A stretch of DNA of 44,016 nt, taken from assembly GCA_011389745.1 (NCBI GenBank), contig JAABTQ010000026.1:1-44016 (forward strand). Reading direction: 5' to 3'. Position numbers and translations under genes: made by a program. How positions within the stretch are numbered: the stretch's first letter is position 1; each line of letters starts with the position of its first letter. The notes below the pieces were generated by a model. It was not told the DNA's origin and made no database searches. It saw only the letters and a list, made by a program, of their open reading frames with translations. The DNA is from Desulfobacteraceae bacterium (GTDB lineage: Bacteria; Desulfobacterota; Desulfobacteria; Desulfobacterales; SKZT01). Shown piece by piece: positions 9,201 through 17,315 of the stretch.

Positions 9201-9748
9201 TTGTCAGCAGGCACCGTGATAATGAGTCCGTTAATAGGTTCTTTTTTTCGGAATTTAATTAAAAGGGAAAGAAACTTTTGCCATTCATCCCTGGCAAATT
9301 CTTCATCCACCGGGATAGAATATTTTCCGACCGTATCAAGGACAATCGCCTGATCAAAAAACCACCAGTCACAATTTCTTATTCCTGAAATACCGGAGGG
9401 ACGGCTTAGGTCATCAAAAGGGGATGACAATCCTGCACTTTTTATGGCGGTGGTTTTTCCGGAAGCGCTTTCGCCGATAAATATATACCAGGGAAGAACA
9501 TACAAGGGGTTTCCAAACTTTTTAAGACACGATTTTCTAAGTGCCTGTATCGCTTCTTTCCATTGCTCCTGAAGCTTTTTTGCTTTTTGCTTTTCGCGGT
9601 CCCCCAAATTGTTGTGATAAGCATTCTCCTGAGAAATAACTTGCTGCACAAATTTTTGCTCACGGCGTATAAGCATGATTTTACTTATAAAAAGCATTCC
9701 GATCCAGATACCCCCAAAGCCCAGCAGAATAAAAAAAATCTGTTTCAT
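6236..9748 (-). CDS. tssM: Type VI secretion membrane subunit TssM (IcmF family)
   Basis: 1170 residues, normal for TssM. It has an N-terminal hydrophobic helix (about 4-27), a cytoplasmic NTPase domain with Walker A GESASGKTT at 92-100, a second membrane helix near residue 405 (SWIAISIALCGLLSFSF), then the long periplasmic region with the IcmF-related and TssM C-terminal domains. TssM, TssL and TssJ form the envelope-spanning complex on which the contractile tail docks. The start ATG abuts the tssL stop with no gap. Well-studied TssM proteins have two N-terminal helices; only one is seen here. No baseplate, sheath, Hcp, VgrG or ClpV gene is in the window. Confidence 0.93.
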   Translation of the reverse strand: MKQIFFILLGFGGIWIGMLFISKIMLIRREQKFVQQVISQENAYHNNLGDREKQKAKKLQEQWKEAIQALRKSCLKKFGNPLYVLPWYIFIGESASGKTTAIKSAGLSSPFDDLSRPSGISGIRNCDWWFFDQAIVLDTVGKYSIPVDEEFARDEWQKFLSLLIKFRKKEPINGLIITVPADKLIDPRMEILEDDGRNIRKLTDELMEVCGTKFPIYLMVTKCDLILGMTKFCSNFSEKNLDQAMGFLNQEMLRDAMALHERTVRIIGDRLKNLRLLIFQRSGLKIDPELLLFPEEFERIKPGLDTFIKAAFEENPNQETPVLRGIFYTSGRQEGNPYSHFMNSFGLIQEKELLSGTTKNFFLHDFFSKILPKDRELFTSTQRTLGWGRLTRNLGLTSWIAISIALCGLLSFSFVKNLNTLKDAASDFQPLLVLQGEIFTDLATLDRLHQAILNIEEQNNKWWIPRFWLTESLGIEKKLKEKFCSRFNDVFLVSFDKHMSDPLSGFSAVTSDEEIGWYAAHLVRRINLLRAHLEGKDLEGLDKKPQPFYDSIVVSANRQFIPELQKQFHSLYLSNLAWRDDTSQLEQEINTLQSRLKHLLDFRPNEIHWIVAWINQEPTISDIFLHAFWKDRTSSETNYPIVSEESPGKNEENSSIVRGAIVHRAFTSEGKVMIETFIQEMEEALPDPILLADRKAEFERWYKESYFNEWYEFGKKFPKNVELLNGKKEWQQMASIMASDNSPYFVVLDTMAEELAPFYDGFFGDKDLPAWVNLVFEFYIAGSHVEDKSGEGIGASKNSGIFKRTTKKVKATIKKFQQKNGLGEYPGESELIRSRMVAEKAYMQYKNALQEITSIASSRQIAFQITREIFEENPAISISPFFIAQNAIQDMETAMTGLTAEQPMFWDLVKGPWDFLLEYATRESSCQIETLWAENVIEEAQEISDINSMANLMLGRNGLITKFIDGPAKPFVGRNPDKNYYSKEALGKKITFKNSFFNFLTQGALMDQHRRPETEQRIQSNYSVNIRGLPTDANSDAQIMPHATNLDVKCLNQAFTMVNLNFPVQKTINWSPDNCGDVVFSIKVDNLVLTRKYTGSNAFPRFLQDFSRGTRTFYPRDFPKHRSALERLNITQIMVNYQFRNYERVLALLKKVEKKPEMPGLPKNIALCWD

Positions 9749-10414
9749 TTATGGTATCATCCCCAGCAGATTTTCTCCGACATTACTCAGGATAAACCGG
9801 TATACAATAAAAAGAACTATAAAAAGAATTACTGGAAAACCCGCACAAAAGACAGTAAAAGGGAAAACACTCCATGTGGACCTTTTATTATCATCAACAT
9901 TATAGGCCTCGGGAAAAAGCTCTTGGGTATCCAGCGAACGCAGCGTTTCGGAGGTTCCTGTAAGTGCTACCAGGTTGAAACCCTTTAGCTGTTCAAGGCG
10001 CAACTCATCGCCCTGATTACAATAACGCCCTACAAAACCCATGGCAAGGCATAAATAGTAAACCTCCCGCACATCCCTTTGGTGAAGCCCGAGACTGTTT
10101 AACTTGTCAAAAAAAATCTCATCAGCATTGGAGATATGATAATGGATACGCTGAAGCCGTTCACTCAGCCATCGGTTTCGCTCTTTCCAGGAAGAATTTA
10201 AAATACTCTCATCGATCCAGGCAAAGATGGCAAAACGCGCCAAATCATAGTCTTCATGGGATACCTTGCCTGTTTTTAAACAGTGTTGACTTTCCGAGAT
10301 CAGACGTTCGATATTCGCCTTAACCTGTTCAAAGGCGGGTTGCCTCGAATCCACAAATTTTATAAAATAAGCCACATAGGCAATTAAATCGATAAAACAG
10401 TCGGTTAAACGCAA
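9749..10414 (-). CDS. tssL: Type VI secretion membrane subunit TssL (DotU/IcmH family)
   Basis: 221 residues with the DotU domain (LTDCFIDLIAYV near the N-terminus, FAIFAWIDESILNS, YLCLAMGFVGRY) and a single C-terminal transmembrane helix at about 190-213 (SVFPFTVFCAGFPVILFIVL). There is no peptidoglycan-binding OmpA-like extension, so cell-wall anchoring would need another protein. It lies six bases after tssJ and directly abuts tssM, so the three are one operon. In most T6SS loci tssK lies next to tssL; here it is missing. Confidence 0.92.
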   Translation of the reverse strand: MRLTDCFIDLIAYVAYFIKFVDSRQPAFEQVKANIERLISESQHCLKTGKVSHEDYDLARFAIFAWIDESILNSSWKERNRWLSERLQRIHYHISNADEIFFDKLNSLGLHQRDVREVYYLCLAMGFVGRYCNQGDELRLEQLKGFNLVALTGTSETLRSLDTQELFPEAYNVDDNKRSTWSVFPFTVFCAGFPVILFIVLFIVYRFILSNVGENLLGMIP

Positions 10415-10420
10415 TTTATA

Positions 10421-10987
10421 TTATTCCTTTAACCATTCCCTGACAACGGCTTTTTGAATTTGTTGTGCCCCCAGATACAGATCAATACTCAATATTCCAG
10501 GTTTTTGTATCCTTTCGATTTTTTGCAATCCGGTTATCACTATTTCATCCGCTACAGGAATATGAAAACGCCAAAGCGCTCGTTCTTTTTCCAAAATCTG
10601 ATACCCAGCCACGATTCCAAAATATTTCGCCCCTTCAGTACGATCAAGTGTAAATGTGCGAAAATCGCCGGGTTGAATCCCTGAACGAGATAAAACCATA
10701 GCATCGACTGCGTCGGAATTGAAAAGCCGGCATTGAAGAAGACTGGAAATTCCCTCCGGCGTTTCGGCCAGTTGATTAAAAGAACTGAGATCTTTGAGCT
10801 GATAGACACATACATGGAGAGCATGAGCTCTTCCTTTATAGAGGTTTAACATAGGATCGGCTGTTACATTCAGTCTGATAGCCGACTTTTCATATTCCCA
10901 CTCAACCGGTACTATGGGTATGGGCGCACAGGAACAAAAGATAAGCGGCAACAATAAAAAGCAAAACCCAATGACTTCTTTTCTCAC
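10421..10987 (-). CDS. tssJ: Type VI secretion outer-membrane lipoprotein TssJ
   Basis: 188 residues. The start is GTG at 10987, preceded by an excellent AAGGAGGG ribosome site. The signal peptide ends in LIFCSCA, a lipobox with a lipidated cysteine near residue 20. The mature part has the beta-sandwich features of TssJ (RLNVTADPMLNLYKGRAHAL, VCVYQL). TssJ sits in the inner leaflet of the outer membrane and binds the TssM C-terminus. It is the first gene of the tssJ-tssL-tssM operon. A nested inverted-repeat element lies some 260 bases upstream. Confidence 0.88.
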   Translation of the reverse strand: MRKEVIGFCFLLLPLIFCSCAPIPIVPVEWEYEKSAIRLNVTADPMLNLYKGRAHALHVCVYQLKDLSSFNQLAETPEGISSLLQCRLFNSDAVDAMVLSRSGIQPGDFRTFTLDRTEGAKYFGIVAGYQILEKERALWRFHIPVADEIVITGLQKIERIQKPGILSIDLYLGAQQIQKAVVREWLKE

Positions 10988-11245
10988 CTTCCCTCCTTAA
11001 TTCAGCTAAGCCTTTTATTATCCATTCAAATTTTTGGTTCAATTTCGTTGATTAATGCTCAAATAACATTGAAAGATTCCTGAAATGATATTTAAATTTT
11101 ATAAGAGAGAGACCTCTTTTTCAATAGTAAAAATTTGATTCACAACAAAAACATCATGACAAAAAGCCATTCTGATGATCAGTGGTTTCAGCAACTTTAA
11201 TCTTTAAGTTGACTAAAATGAACTGCATTGATTATAAATCATTTT

Positions 11246-11621
11246 AGTGTAACCTGTTTGTGTGAAAAGACTTGTGCTCAATTGTAGGTGCGAATTCATT
11301 CGCACAATGTGAACCCCGTTGTCCATTATGCAGTCTATGCCCGTTCCCCCAGGAAAAAAGTTGCTGGGGGCTTCTAAGTAACTTCCCACAAGTCCCCCTT
11401 TGAAAAAGGGGGATTTAGGGGGATTTTTAAAATGGCATCAGCTTGTCAAATCCCCCCCGGCCCCCCTTTTTCAAAGGGGGGAGCAGTTACTTGTCGGTTT
11501 GGGCCCGGCGCAGCCGGGTGGAGCGCTTCTAAGAAATTTGCTGTAAAATCCGTGCCGGATTTTAAGTGCGAATGAATTCGCACCTACAGAAAAATCGGAT
11601 TTTACACAAACAGGTTACACT
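11246..11621. mobile_element. Nested inverted-repeat element (MITE-like) between tssJ and the SPFH gene
   Basis: Three pairs of complementary arms are nested. Outer arms: 11246-11268 and 11600-11621, containing GTGTAACCTGTTTGTGT and its complement with one extra base. Middle arms: 11284-11305 and 11566-11587, a perfect 22-base match built on GTGCGAATTCATTCGCAC-type sequence. Inner arms: 11391-11426 and 11448-11482, C/G-rich blocks around CCCCCTTTGAAAAAGGGGG. Nothing within codes for a transposase. The geometry suits a non-autonomous element or a cluster of palindromic intergenic repeats. It fills most of the 749-base gap 10988-11736; I see nothing else firm in that gap. Confidence 0.75.
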
Positions 11622-11736
11622 CAAATCATTTGTGAGATGGTGGACAGCATCCGGCGCCGTTTTTTGTCACATCAGGAATTCACAGCACAATTGGAATTAA
11701 ATCAATCCGGGTGAAGCCGGGAAAAGAGGTCAACAG

Positions 11737-12864
11737 ATGGGAACAAACAACGTGGTTTTTTTGGAGGTTATTGAATGGTTCGATGATACCGGAAAAGCAA
11801 TGGTGCATCGGATTCCGGAAGCAGGTTCCGGAGAAATAAAATATGGGGCGCAATTGACGGTCAGGGAAAGTCAGGCTGGAGTCTTTTTCTACAAAGGAAA
11901 AGCAATGGAGGCCTTTCCGGCAGGAAGGCATACCTTGAAAACAGCCAACATTCCCATTCTGACCAAAATTGTCAGCCTCCCCTGGGGGCTCACAAGCCCT
12001 TTGAGAGCAGAAGTGTATTTTGTTAATTTAAAAACTTTTACCAACTTAAAATGGGGAACCCGGGATCCGGTAGCTTTTAAGGATAAAGAACTTGGTTTGG
12101 TTCGCCTGAGAGCGTTTGGTGTCTTTAACGTGCAGGTAGTCCAGCCGGTCCTTTTTATCAACCGACTGGTGGGCACACAGGGAATTTATACCACCGAAGA
12201 AATAGAAGAGTACCTGAACCTTGTGATCGTATCCAGGTTCAATGATCTTATGGGCGAAACCATCGATTCCATCTTGAATCTTCCCTCAAAATATGACGAA
12301 CTGTCTCATAATCTGGCCAAACGACTGCAAGATGATTTTACCCATTTCGGCCTGTCATTGACCCATCTTTATATGAATTCCATTACGCCTCCCCTGGAAG
12401 TGCAAAAGGCAATCGACGACCGAAGCCGGCTGGGTGTGTTTGAAGACATGAATAAATTGCTTCAAATGAAAGCGGCAATGGCTGTGGAAAAAGCCGCCGA
12501 AGGAGAAGGTGCTGCCAATACCGGGATGGGTATGGGGGTGGGATTGATGATGCCTGCCATGTTTTCCCAATTTTTTGCAAACGCAGGACAGAAGCAACAA
12601 CATCCACAAACCGACAATATTGCCTGTCCGGAATGCAAAAACCCGATATCGTTGGAATCCAAATTTTGCCCCCACTGCGGACATCAACAACTGATTTTTT
12701 CACAATGCCTGAACTGTAAGAAAAACCTGACTCCCAACGCCAAATACTGCTCCCGATGCGGTCATCGGGTCGAAGAAAAACCCGAACCCGGATTGTGTAA
12801 AAAGTGTGGAAGTGAAAACCTTTTGGATTCAGTGCATTGTAACCAGTGTGGTGAAAAGCTTTAA
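11737..12864 (+). CDS. SPFH-domain protein with C-terminal zinc ribbons (YdjI-like)
   Basis: 375 residues. The first 240 or so form an SPFH/band-7-type domain (VRESQAGVFFYKGKAMEAFPAG, then a long helical part ending LEVQKAIDDRSRLGVF). A Gly/Met-rich hinge (TGMGMGVGLMMPAMF, about 265-280) leads to three CxxC-CxxC zinc ribbons at about 298-318, 327-346 and 355-373. There is no transmembrane helix. It resembles Bacillus YdjI, which works with a TFIIB-like zinc protein in a PspA-type membrane-stress set. The next gene, two bases on, is such a zinc-ribbon partner. No PspA homologue is seen. The function, membrane scaffolding, is inferred from the family. Confidence 0.8.
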   Translation: MGTNNVVFLEVIEWFDDTGKAMVHRIPEAGSGEIKYGAQLTVRESQAGVFFYKGKAMEAFPAGRHTLKTANIPILTKIVSLPWGLTSPLRAEVYFVNLKTFTNLKWGTRDPVAFKDKELGLVRLRAFGVFNVQVVQPVLFINRLVGTQGIYTTEEIEEYLNLVIVSRFNDLMGETIDSILNLPSKYDELSHNLAKRLQDDFTHFGLSLTHLYMNSITPPLEVQKAIDDRSRLGVFEDMNKLLQMKAAMAVEKAAEGEGAANTGMGMGVGLMMPAMFSQFFANAGQKQQHPQTDNIACPECKNPISLESKFCPHCGHQQLIFSQCLNCKKNLTPNAKYCSRCGHRVEEKPEPGLCKKCGSENLLDSVHCNQCGEKL

Positions 12865-12866
12865 TA

Positions 12867-14090
12867 ATGACTACTCTTTTTATCGAGCATCAGTGTCCCC
12901 AGTGCGGAGCTCCCGCTATTCTTGAAGAGTCCGACCGCCTGGTCATATGTCCTTATTGCCGTGTGACATCGTATCTTATTCAAAACCCCTATTTCAGATA
13001 TATGCTGCCTGACAATGCACCCAAAAACAGCCAACTCATCTATGTACCCTACTGGCGATTTAAAGGGATGCTTTTTTCATCCGTCTCCGATGGGGTGCAC
13101 CATCGCTTTATGGACATGAGCTGTCAGGGCTTTCAATCCAATTACTTCCCGGTTTCTCTGGGATTTCGAAGCCAAGCTTTGAAACTCAAATTTGTCTTGC
13201 CTGAAACGCCGGGTCGTTTTTTACATCCGACTTTTTCTCGTGATGATGCCATGAAAATTTTTATCCGCAGATTCAGCAAAAATCTGCCATCACCAGTTTA
13301 CCATCAGGACTTTGTCGGAGAGAGCATAAGCATTATTTATTCACCCTTTTATGTTAAAAACCGGATGATCGATGCGGTATTGAACAAATCTGTAAATATC
13401 TCTCTTCCTGACGATTTCAACCTTGAATCTTTTCCGGGAGGTCCGCCCGAATGGCGTCTGATTTTTGTACCGACTCTTTGTCCCCACTGCGGATGGGATC
13501 TTTCCGGAGAGCGGGATTCTCTGGTGCTGATTTGTAAAAATTGCAATACCGTCTGGTTTTCAAGAGGTGAAAGGCTTATACCCGTTAAATTTGCTACTCT
13601 AAAAATGCCCGGTAATTTTTTTCTTCCTTTTTGGCGAATTAAAGCAAAGGTTGAGGGTGTTTGTTTGAATTCCTATGCAGATCTGATACGCGTTGCCAAT
13701 TTACCGAAAGTACCCCGATCGCATGATGATGAAATAGATTTTTTTTTCTGGTCCATGGCTTTCAAAGTTCCGCCAAAGTTATTTCTCCGTCTTAATCGAA
13801 ATATTACCATGGCTCAACCCCGACATGAGCAGGTCAACAAGCTTCCTTCAGGGCATATCTATCCGGTAACATTGCCCGTTAAGGAAGCCGCCGAAAGCAT
13901 GAAAATCATTTTCGCTTCATTTGCATGTCCTTCAAACCATTACCTGCCTCTTTTGCCTCGAATCACCATACGACCGGAAAAAGCCAGGTTGATTTTTATC
14001 CCTTTTCATGAAGGACATCATGAACTGATCCGGGAAAATTTCGGATTAACCATCAATAAAAATCAGTTGAAACTCTCTTCCAGTCTATAG
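12867..14090 (+). CDS. Double zinc-ribbon protein, partner of the SPFH protein
   Basis: 407 residues with two similar halves, each starting with a zinc ribbon: CPQCGAP...CPYC (residues 10-31) and CPHCGWD...CKNC (near 205-227). After each ribbon comes a beta-rich region beginning with a near-identical tryptophan motif (YVPYWRFKG and LPFWRIKAK), so the protein looks internally duplicated. It starts two bases after the SPFH gene and is surely cotranscribed. The arrangement parallels the YdjG-YdjI pair of Bacillus. No enzymatic motif is seen; a structural or adaptor role at the membrane is inferred. Confidence 0.7.
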   Translation: MTTLFIEHQCPQCGAPAILEESDRLVICPYCRVTSYLIQNPYFRYMLPDNAPKNSQLIYVPYWRFKGMLFSSVSDGVHHRFMDMSCQGFQSNYFPVSLGFRSQALKLKFVLPETPGRFLHPTFSRDDAMKIFIRRFSKNLPSPVYHQDFVGESISIIYSPFYVKNRMIDAVLNKSVNISLPDDFNLESFPGGPPEWRLIFVPTLCPHCGWDLSGERDSLVLICKNCNTVWFSRGERLIPVKFATLKMPGNFFLPFWRIKAKVEGVCLNSYADLIRVANLPKVPRSHDDEIDFFFWSMAFKVPPKLFLRLNRNITMAQPRHEQVNKLPSGHIYPVTLPVKEAAESMKIIFASFACPSNHYLPLLPRITIRPEKARLIFIPFHEGHHELIRENFGLTINKNQLKLSSSL

Positions 14091-14170
14091 GCTTATGTTT
14101 GAACTACCTGATGAATGAAGGAGTTCTCTTGTTTTCGATATAGTTATCGCAACCGTTGTGCTCCTGATTC

Positions 14171-14548
14171 TTAGGGATGAGACTCATGTTGCTGAAGCCA
14201 GTTCCACGCATCATTTATTTCGGCTTTGTCGTAATAATTGGTTAAAAATCCACTGAACAATCCAAACAGGGCAACCCAGGTACTTTTCCAGGTTCGATTA
14301 CCTACCACGGCCATTCGCTCAATATTATTGGAATAAAGGTGCGCGAACTTTAGATCTTCATAAAGCGATTCGGCTGAAAAAAAGCTGGCATAGTGTTCAA
14401 CCACAAGAAGCAGGCGGATTTTGCCATGATTTTTTATTGCGCTTTCCATAATACGACAGATATTGTCAAAATCCTTTTGGGTGATCTCCTGGCTGATTTT
14501 CAGCGCTACAATATTTCCCGGTACATTTTTATTAACCTGTTCAAACAT
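14171..14548 (-). CDS. SpoIIAA-like (STAS-fold) protein
   Basis: 125 residues matching the SpoIIAA-like family: an N-terminal strand-rich part (NIVALKISQEITQKDFDNI), GKIRLLLVVEHY, an acidic helix with EDLKFAHL, and the typical RMAVVGNRTWKSTWVALFG segment. Members are small soluble proteins with a STAS/CRAL-TRIO-like fold, often near ion or membrane stress genes; no reaction is known. The start has a good AAGGAT ribosome site. The gene follows a small membrane protein on the same strand after 51 bases. Confidence 0.8.
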   Translation of the reverse strand: MFEQVNKNVPGNIVALKISQEITQKDFDNICRIMESAIKNHGKIRLLLVVEHYASFFSAESLYEDLKFAHLYSNNIERMAVVGNRTWKSTWVALFGLFSGFLTNYYDKAEINDAWNWLQQHESHP

Positions 14549-14599
14549 GGGTTAATCCTTTTGCGAACAATTTCATGGTCACATCCAGCCACTATTTGA

Positions 14600-14827
14600 T
14601 TAAAAGGTGGTAAGTTTTCTTGTTCGCTCGGTGATAATCTGGCAGGCTTGGCTACGACCTGCTCCTAAAAAAGCTATACCAAGCGCAAAGATCGGAATGG
14701 CAACCAATAAGCCGACAACCGGCAATAAAACAAAACTGATTATAGCAAAAGCCACACTAAGCAGTATGAGTGCAATGCCTATACTGAAATTTGAAAATCT
14801 TTCCAACATGCAAGTTTTATTATCCAT
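14600..14827 (-). CDS. Small two-helix membrane protein
   Basis: 75 residues, mostly two hydrophobic helices (about 15-34 and 38-56: FSIGIALILLSVAFAIISFV and LPVVGLLVAIPIFALGIAFL) and a short basic C-terminus. The good hydrophobic pattern and orientation with the following SpoIIAA-like gene support coding. Family unknown. Confidence 0.6.
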   Translation of the reverse strand: MDNKTCMLERFSNFSIGIALILLSVAFAIISFVLLPVVGLLVAIPIFALGIAFLGAGRSQACQIITERTRKLTTF

Positions 14828-15010
14828 AATTCACCTTCCAATGTTAAGTAGTTTGTAATTTAGATATTTCGCTATTTTAAAAAAAATAACCCTCGGTTAA
14901 TGAAAGTCAAGATATCTTTCAGCCAATTTATTGATTGCTAATTTCCCGCTTAACATCATTAGATTTGTGATTGACGAATGGTTTGGAAATAGGTTGATCC
15001 CCTCTTGTTC

Positions 15011-15039
15011 TTGACAAGCATGCGTACCTTTCTTAAATG
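15011..15039 (+). promoter_or_regulatory. Candidate promoter of the MBL hydrolase gene
   Basis: TTGACA at 15011-15016 with TAAATG at 15034-15039, spacing 17. It stands in an AT-rich gap 53 bases before the ATG. Confidence 0.45.
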
Positions 15040-15091
15040 TTTAATATAATCATAAATCTACCAATAACTTTCTGACCTGAAGGAGGCATCA

Positions 15092-15724
15092 ATGATCGCA
15101 AAAGAATTGATTAAGAAAATATTCTGGCTGGGACACGATGGATTCCGTATCGAGGCCGATAAGGTCATCTACATCGATCCCTATCAGATATCCCCGGGAA
15201 AAAAGGCCGACATCATACTGGTTACCCACGAACACTTTGATCACTGTTCCCCCGAAGACATTGAGCACATTCGAAAACCCGACACAGTCATCGTCACGGA
15301 TAAGGATTCGGCAAAGAATCTTTCCGGCGATGTTCGTGTAGTTAAGCCGGGCCAGAGTCTCTCCCTCGACGATATCAAGATCGAAGCCGTAGCAGCATAT
15401 AATGTCGATAAAAACTTTCATCCTAAAAACAAAGGCTGGCTAGGTTTTATCATCGAAATGGATGGCATCCGCGTCTATCACGCCGGCGATACGGATTTTA
15501 TCCCGGAAATGAGTAACATTCAAACAAATATCGCCTTGTTGCCCGTTTCCGGAACATATGTGATGACTGCCAGGGAAGCGGCCGATGCGGCTCTTTCCAT
15601 CAAACCGGAAATCGCCGTTCCCATGCACTACGGAAGCATTGTCGGTGGAGACCAGGATCCGGTTGACTTCAAAGCAGCTCTTGAAGGCAAATGCGAGGTT
15701 GTTATTCTCGAAAAAAGTTCATAA
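15092..15724 (+). CDS. MBL-fold metal-dependent hydrolase (UPF0173-like)
   Basis: 210 residues. The metallo-beta-lactamase signature is THEHFDHCSP, followed by YHAGDTDF (metal-bridging aspartate) and PMHYGS (late histidine ligand), giving a dinuclear zinc or iron/manganese site. The short form without extra domains matches the UPF0173 branch, related to UlaG-type lactonases. The start ATG follows a strong AAGGAGG site. It stands alone between divergent or convergent neighbours. Substrate unknown. Confidence 0.88.
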   Translation: MIAKELIKKIFWLGHDGFRIEADKVIYIDPYQISPGKKADIILVTHEHFDHCSPEDIEHIRKPDTVIVTDKDSAKNLSGDVRVVKPGQSLSLDDIKIEAVAAYNVDKNFHPKNKGWLGFIIEMDGIRVYHAGDTDFIPEMSNIQTNIALLPVSGTYVMTAREAADAALSIKPEIAVPMHYGSIVGGDQDPVDFKAALEGKCEVVILEKSS

Positions 15725-15749
15725 TCCGACATAGCCGTCACATATTCTC

Positions 15750-16583
15750 TTACTGACGGGGATCGCGGAAATTAGAGATTGAACTGGTTTCGGTACTTCT
15801 GAACGGGTTGATATCGATACCGCCCCTCCGGGTAAATCGGGCCGACAAAGTCAGCGTTTCAGGCCTGCACTTTTGTAAGATATGGTAAAACATGATTTCC
15901 ACGCAGGATTCATGAAAACCCTGATGCTGCCGAAAGCTCACAAAATAACGCAGCAAAGAGTCCGGACGAATGCGCGATCCGGTGTATGTCACGTATACTG
16001 TTGCCCAGTCGGGTTGTCCGGTTACAGGGCAATTGGTTCGAATCAGGCGGGAAAAAAGGGTTTCAGATATCCTGTGGTTTTCCACATTGAGTAAGTTCGG
16101 GTTAATGTTGAATTCCGTAACCGTGATATGTTGGCGATCGATGCAGATTCCTTCCGGCTCCATGATCCCAAGTTGTCCAAAGGCATCGGGCAGTATCAGT
16201 TGGATAGAGACTGTCCCTTCCACAATACGTCCGATATCCCGGGCAAGGGTTTGGCGCAAAGTTTCCGGGCTTTTAATCCGGGTCATACTGAAACTGTTGA
16301 GGTAAAGCTTTAAAGATTTTGATTCCACCATATTGGGCGTTGTCACCGGTATCCTGATTTCGGCAACGGCAATGACAGGTTTTCCTTTTGAATCCAGCCA
16401 GGAAAGTTCCCAACAGTTCCATATATCCTCTCCGAAAAAAAAAAGTGGGCTGTTGTCAACGATTCCTATACCCTTTCTGGCGATTTTACGGGAAACTGAG
16501 CGCAATTGGTCCGGATCGTATGAAGTGCTTGCGAATGCCGGGTGGCCAAGAGGAAGGTCCGTCGAATATTGGCCATCAATCAT
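15750..16583 (-). CDS. queF: NADPH-dependent 7-cyano-7-deazaguanine (preQ0) reductase
   Basis: 277 residues, the long two-domain QueF form. It reduces the nitrile of preQ0 to the amine of preQ1 for queuosine in tRNA. Motifs: ESKSLKLYLNSF (NADPH and dimer motif) and TNCPVTGQPDW with the thioimide-forming cysteine and the acid aspartate, then HESCVEIMF with the substrate glutamate. It overlaps queC by four bases and is the last gene of queD-queE-queC-queF. Its presence shows the pathway goes on to preQ1 and queuosine rather than archaeosine or a DNA modification only. No tgt gene is in the window. Confidence 0.95.
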   Translation of the reverse strand: MIDGQYSTDLPLGHPAFASTSYDPDQLRSVSRKIARKGIGIVDNSPLFFFGEDIWNCWELSWLDSKGKPVIAVAEIRIPVTTPNMVESKSLKLYLNSFSMTRIKSPETLRQTLARDIGRIVEGTVSIQLILPDAFGQLGIMEPEGICIDRQHITVTEFNINPNLLNVENHRISETLFSRLIRTNCPVTGQPDWATVYVTYTGSRIRPDSLLRYFVSFRQHQGFHESCVEIMFYHILQKCRPETLTLSARFTRRGGIDINPFRSTETSSISNFRDPRQ

Positions 16584-17266
16584 TTGGAACCTCCCGAATT
16601 CAGGTAAAAGGTGGGATCCATTCCTTCTTCGCAGCGCAGGGCATATTTACGCTCCCGGCAGGCACTGCACACGCCGCAATGATGCTCGCCTCCTTTATAA
16701 CAGGTCCATGTTCGGGCAAAATCCACACCAAGCCGGCGGCCCAGATCACCAATATCGCGTTTGTCAAGCTCTTCATAAGGAAAACGAACAGAAACTTTAT
16801 TGTCGGTTCCAAGACGGGCCGCTTGTGCAAATGCCCGGTTGAATTCAGGTCTGCAATCAGGATAGATGGCATGATCTCCACCGTGAGATGCCAGAACAAC
16901 CTCTGCTGCACCAATGGTTTCGGCATATCCCACAGTAATACCCATAAGAATCGCGTTACGAAAAGGAACCACTGTTTGTTTCATGGTCAATACGTCATAG
17001 GGACCTTCAGGGACCGGTGCACCAGACAAAAGCAGGGCTGATTTAAAAAGCTCCGGTATGAATGTGAGAGGCACGACATGGTGGGATACGTTCAGACTCC
17101 GGCAGACCGCTTTGGCCATAGGAAGTTCCCGGTGGTTGTGGCGAGAGCCGTAATCAAAGCTGAGGGCTGCTGTTTTCGTGCCGCCGGCAATAAAATCGTG
17201 AAGCAATACCGTGGAATCCATACCACCTGAATATACAACGACTGTATGAACCGAGGTTTTTTTCAT
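16580..17266 (-). CDS. queC: 7-cyano-7-deazaguanine synthase QueC
   Basis: 228 residues from ATG 17266. The adenylation loop is SGGMDSTVLL near residue 14, and four cysteines near the C-terminus (TCYKGGEHHCGVCSAC) make the zinc site. QueC turns 7-carboxy-7-deazaguanine into preQ0 with ATP and ammonia. A longer open frame reaches back to 17386, but that extension overlaps queE and lacks similarity; the MKKTSVHTVVVYSGG start is the family-like one. It lies 49 bases after queE and overlaps queF by four bases. Confidence 0.95.
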   Translation of the reverse strand: MKKTSVHTVVVYSGGMDSTVLLHDFIAGGTKTAALSFDYGSRHNHRELPMAKAVCRSLNVSHHVVPLTFIPELFKSALLLSGAPVPEGPYDVLTMKQTVVPFRNAILMGITVGYAETIGAAEVVLASHGGDHAIYPDCRPEFNRAFAQAARLGTDNKVSVRFPYEELDKRDIGDLGRRLGVDFARTWTCYKGGEHHCGVCSACRERKYALRCEEGMDPTFYLNSGGSK

Positions 17267-17315
17267 GAAAATTTTCCCATCATAATTTTGAAATAGTGTA
17301 TCTAATCCGGCTAAA

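Noticed and set aside
16031-16050. GGTTCGAATC-type stretch, like a tRNA T-arm
   Set aside because: It lies inside queF in the coding frame and no acceptor or anticodon arms surround it.
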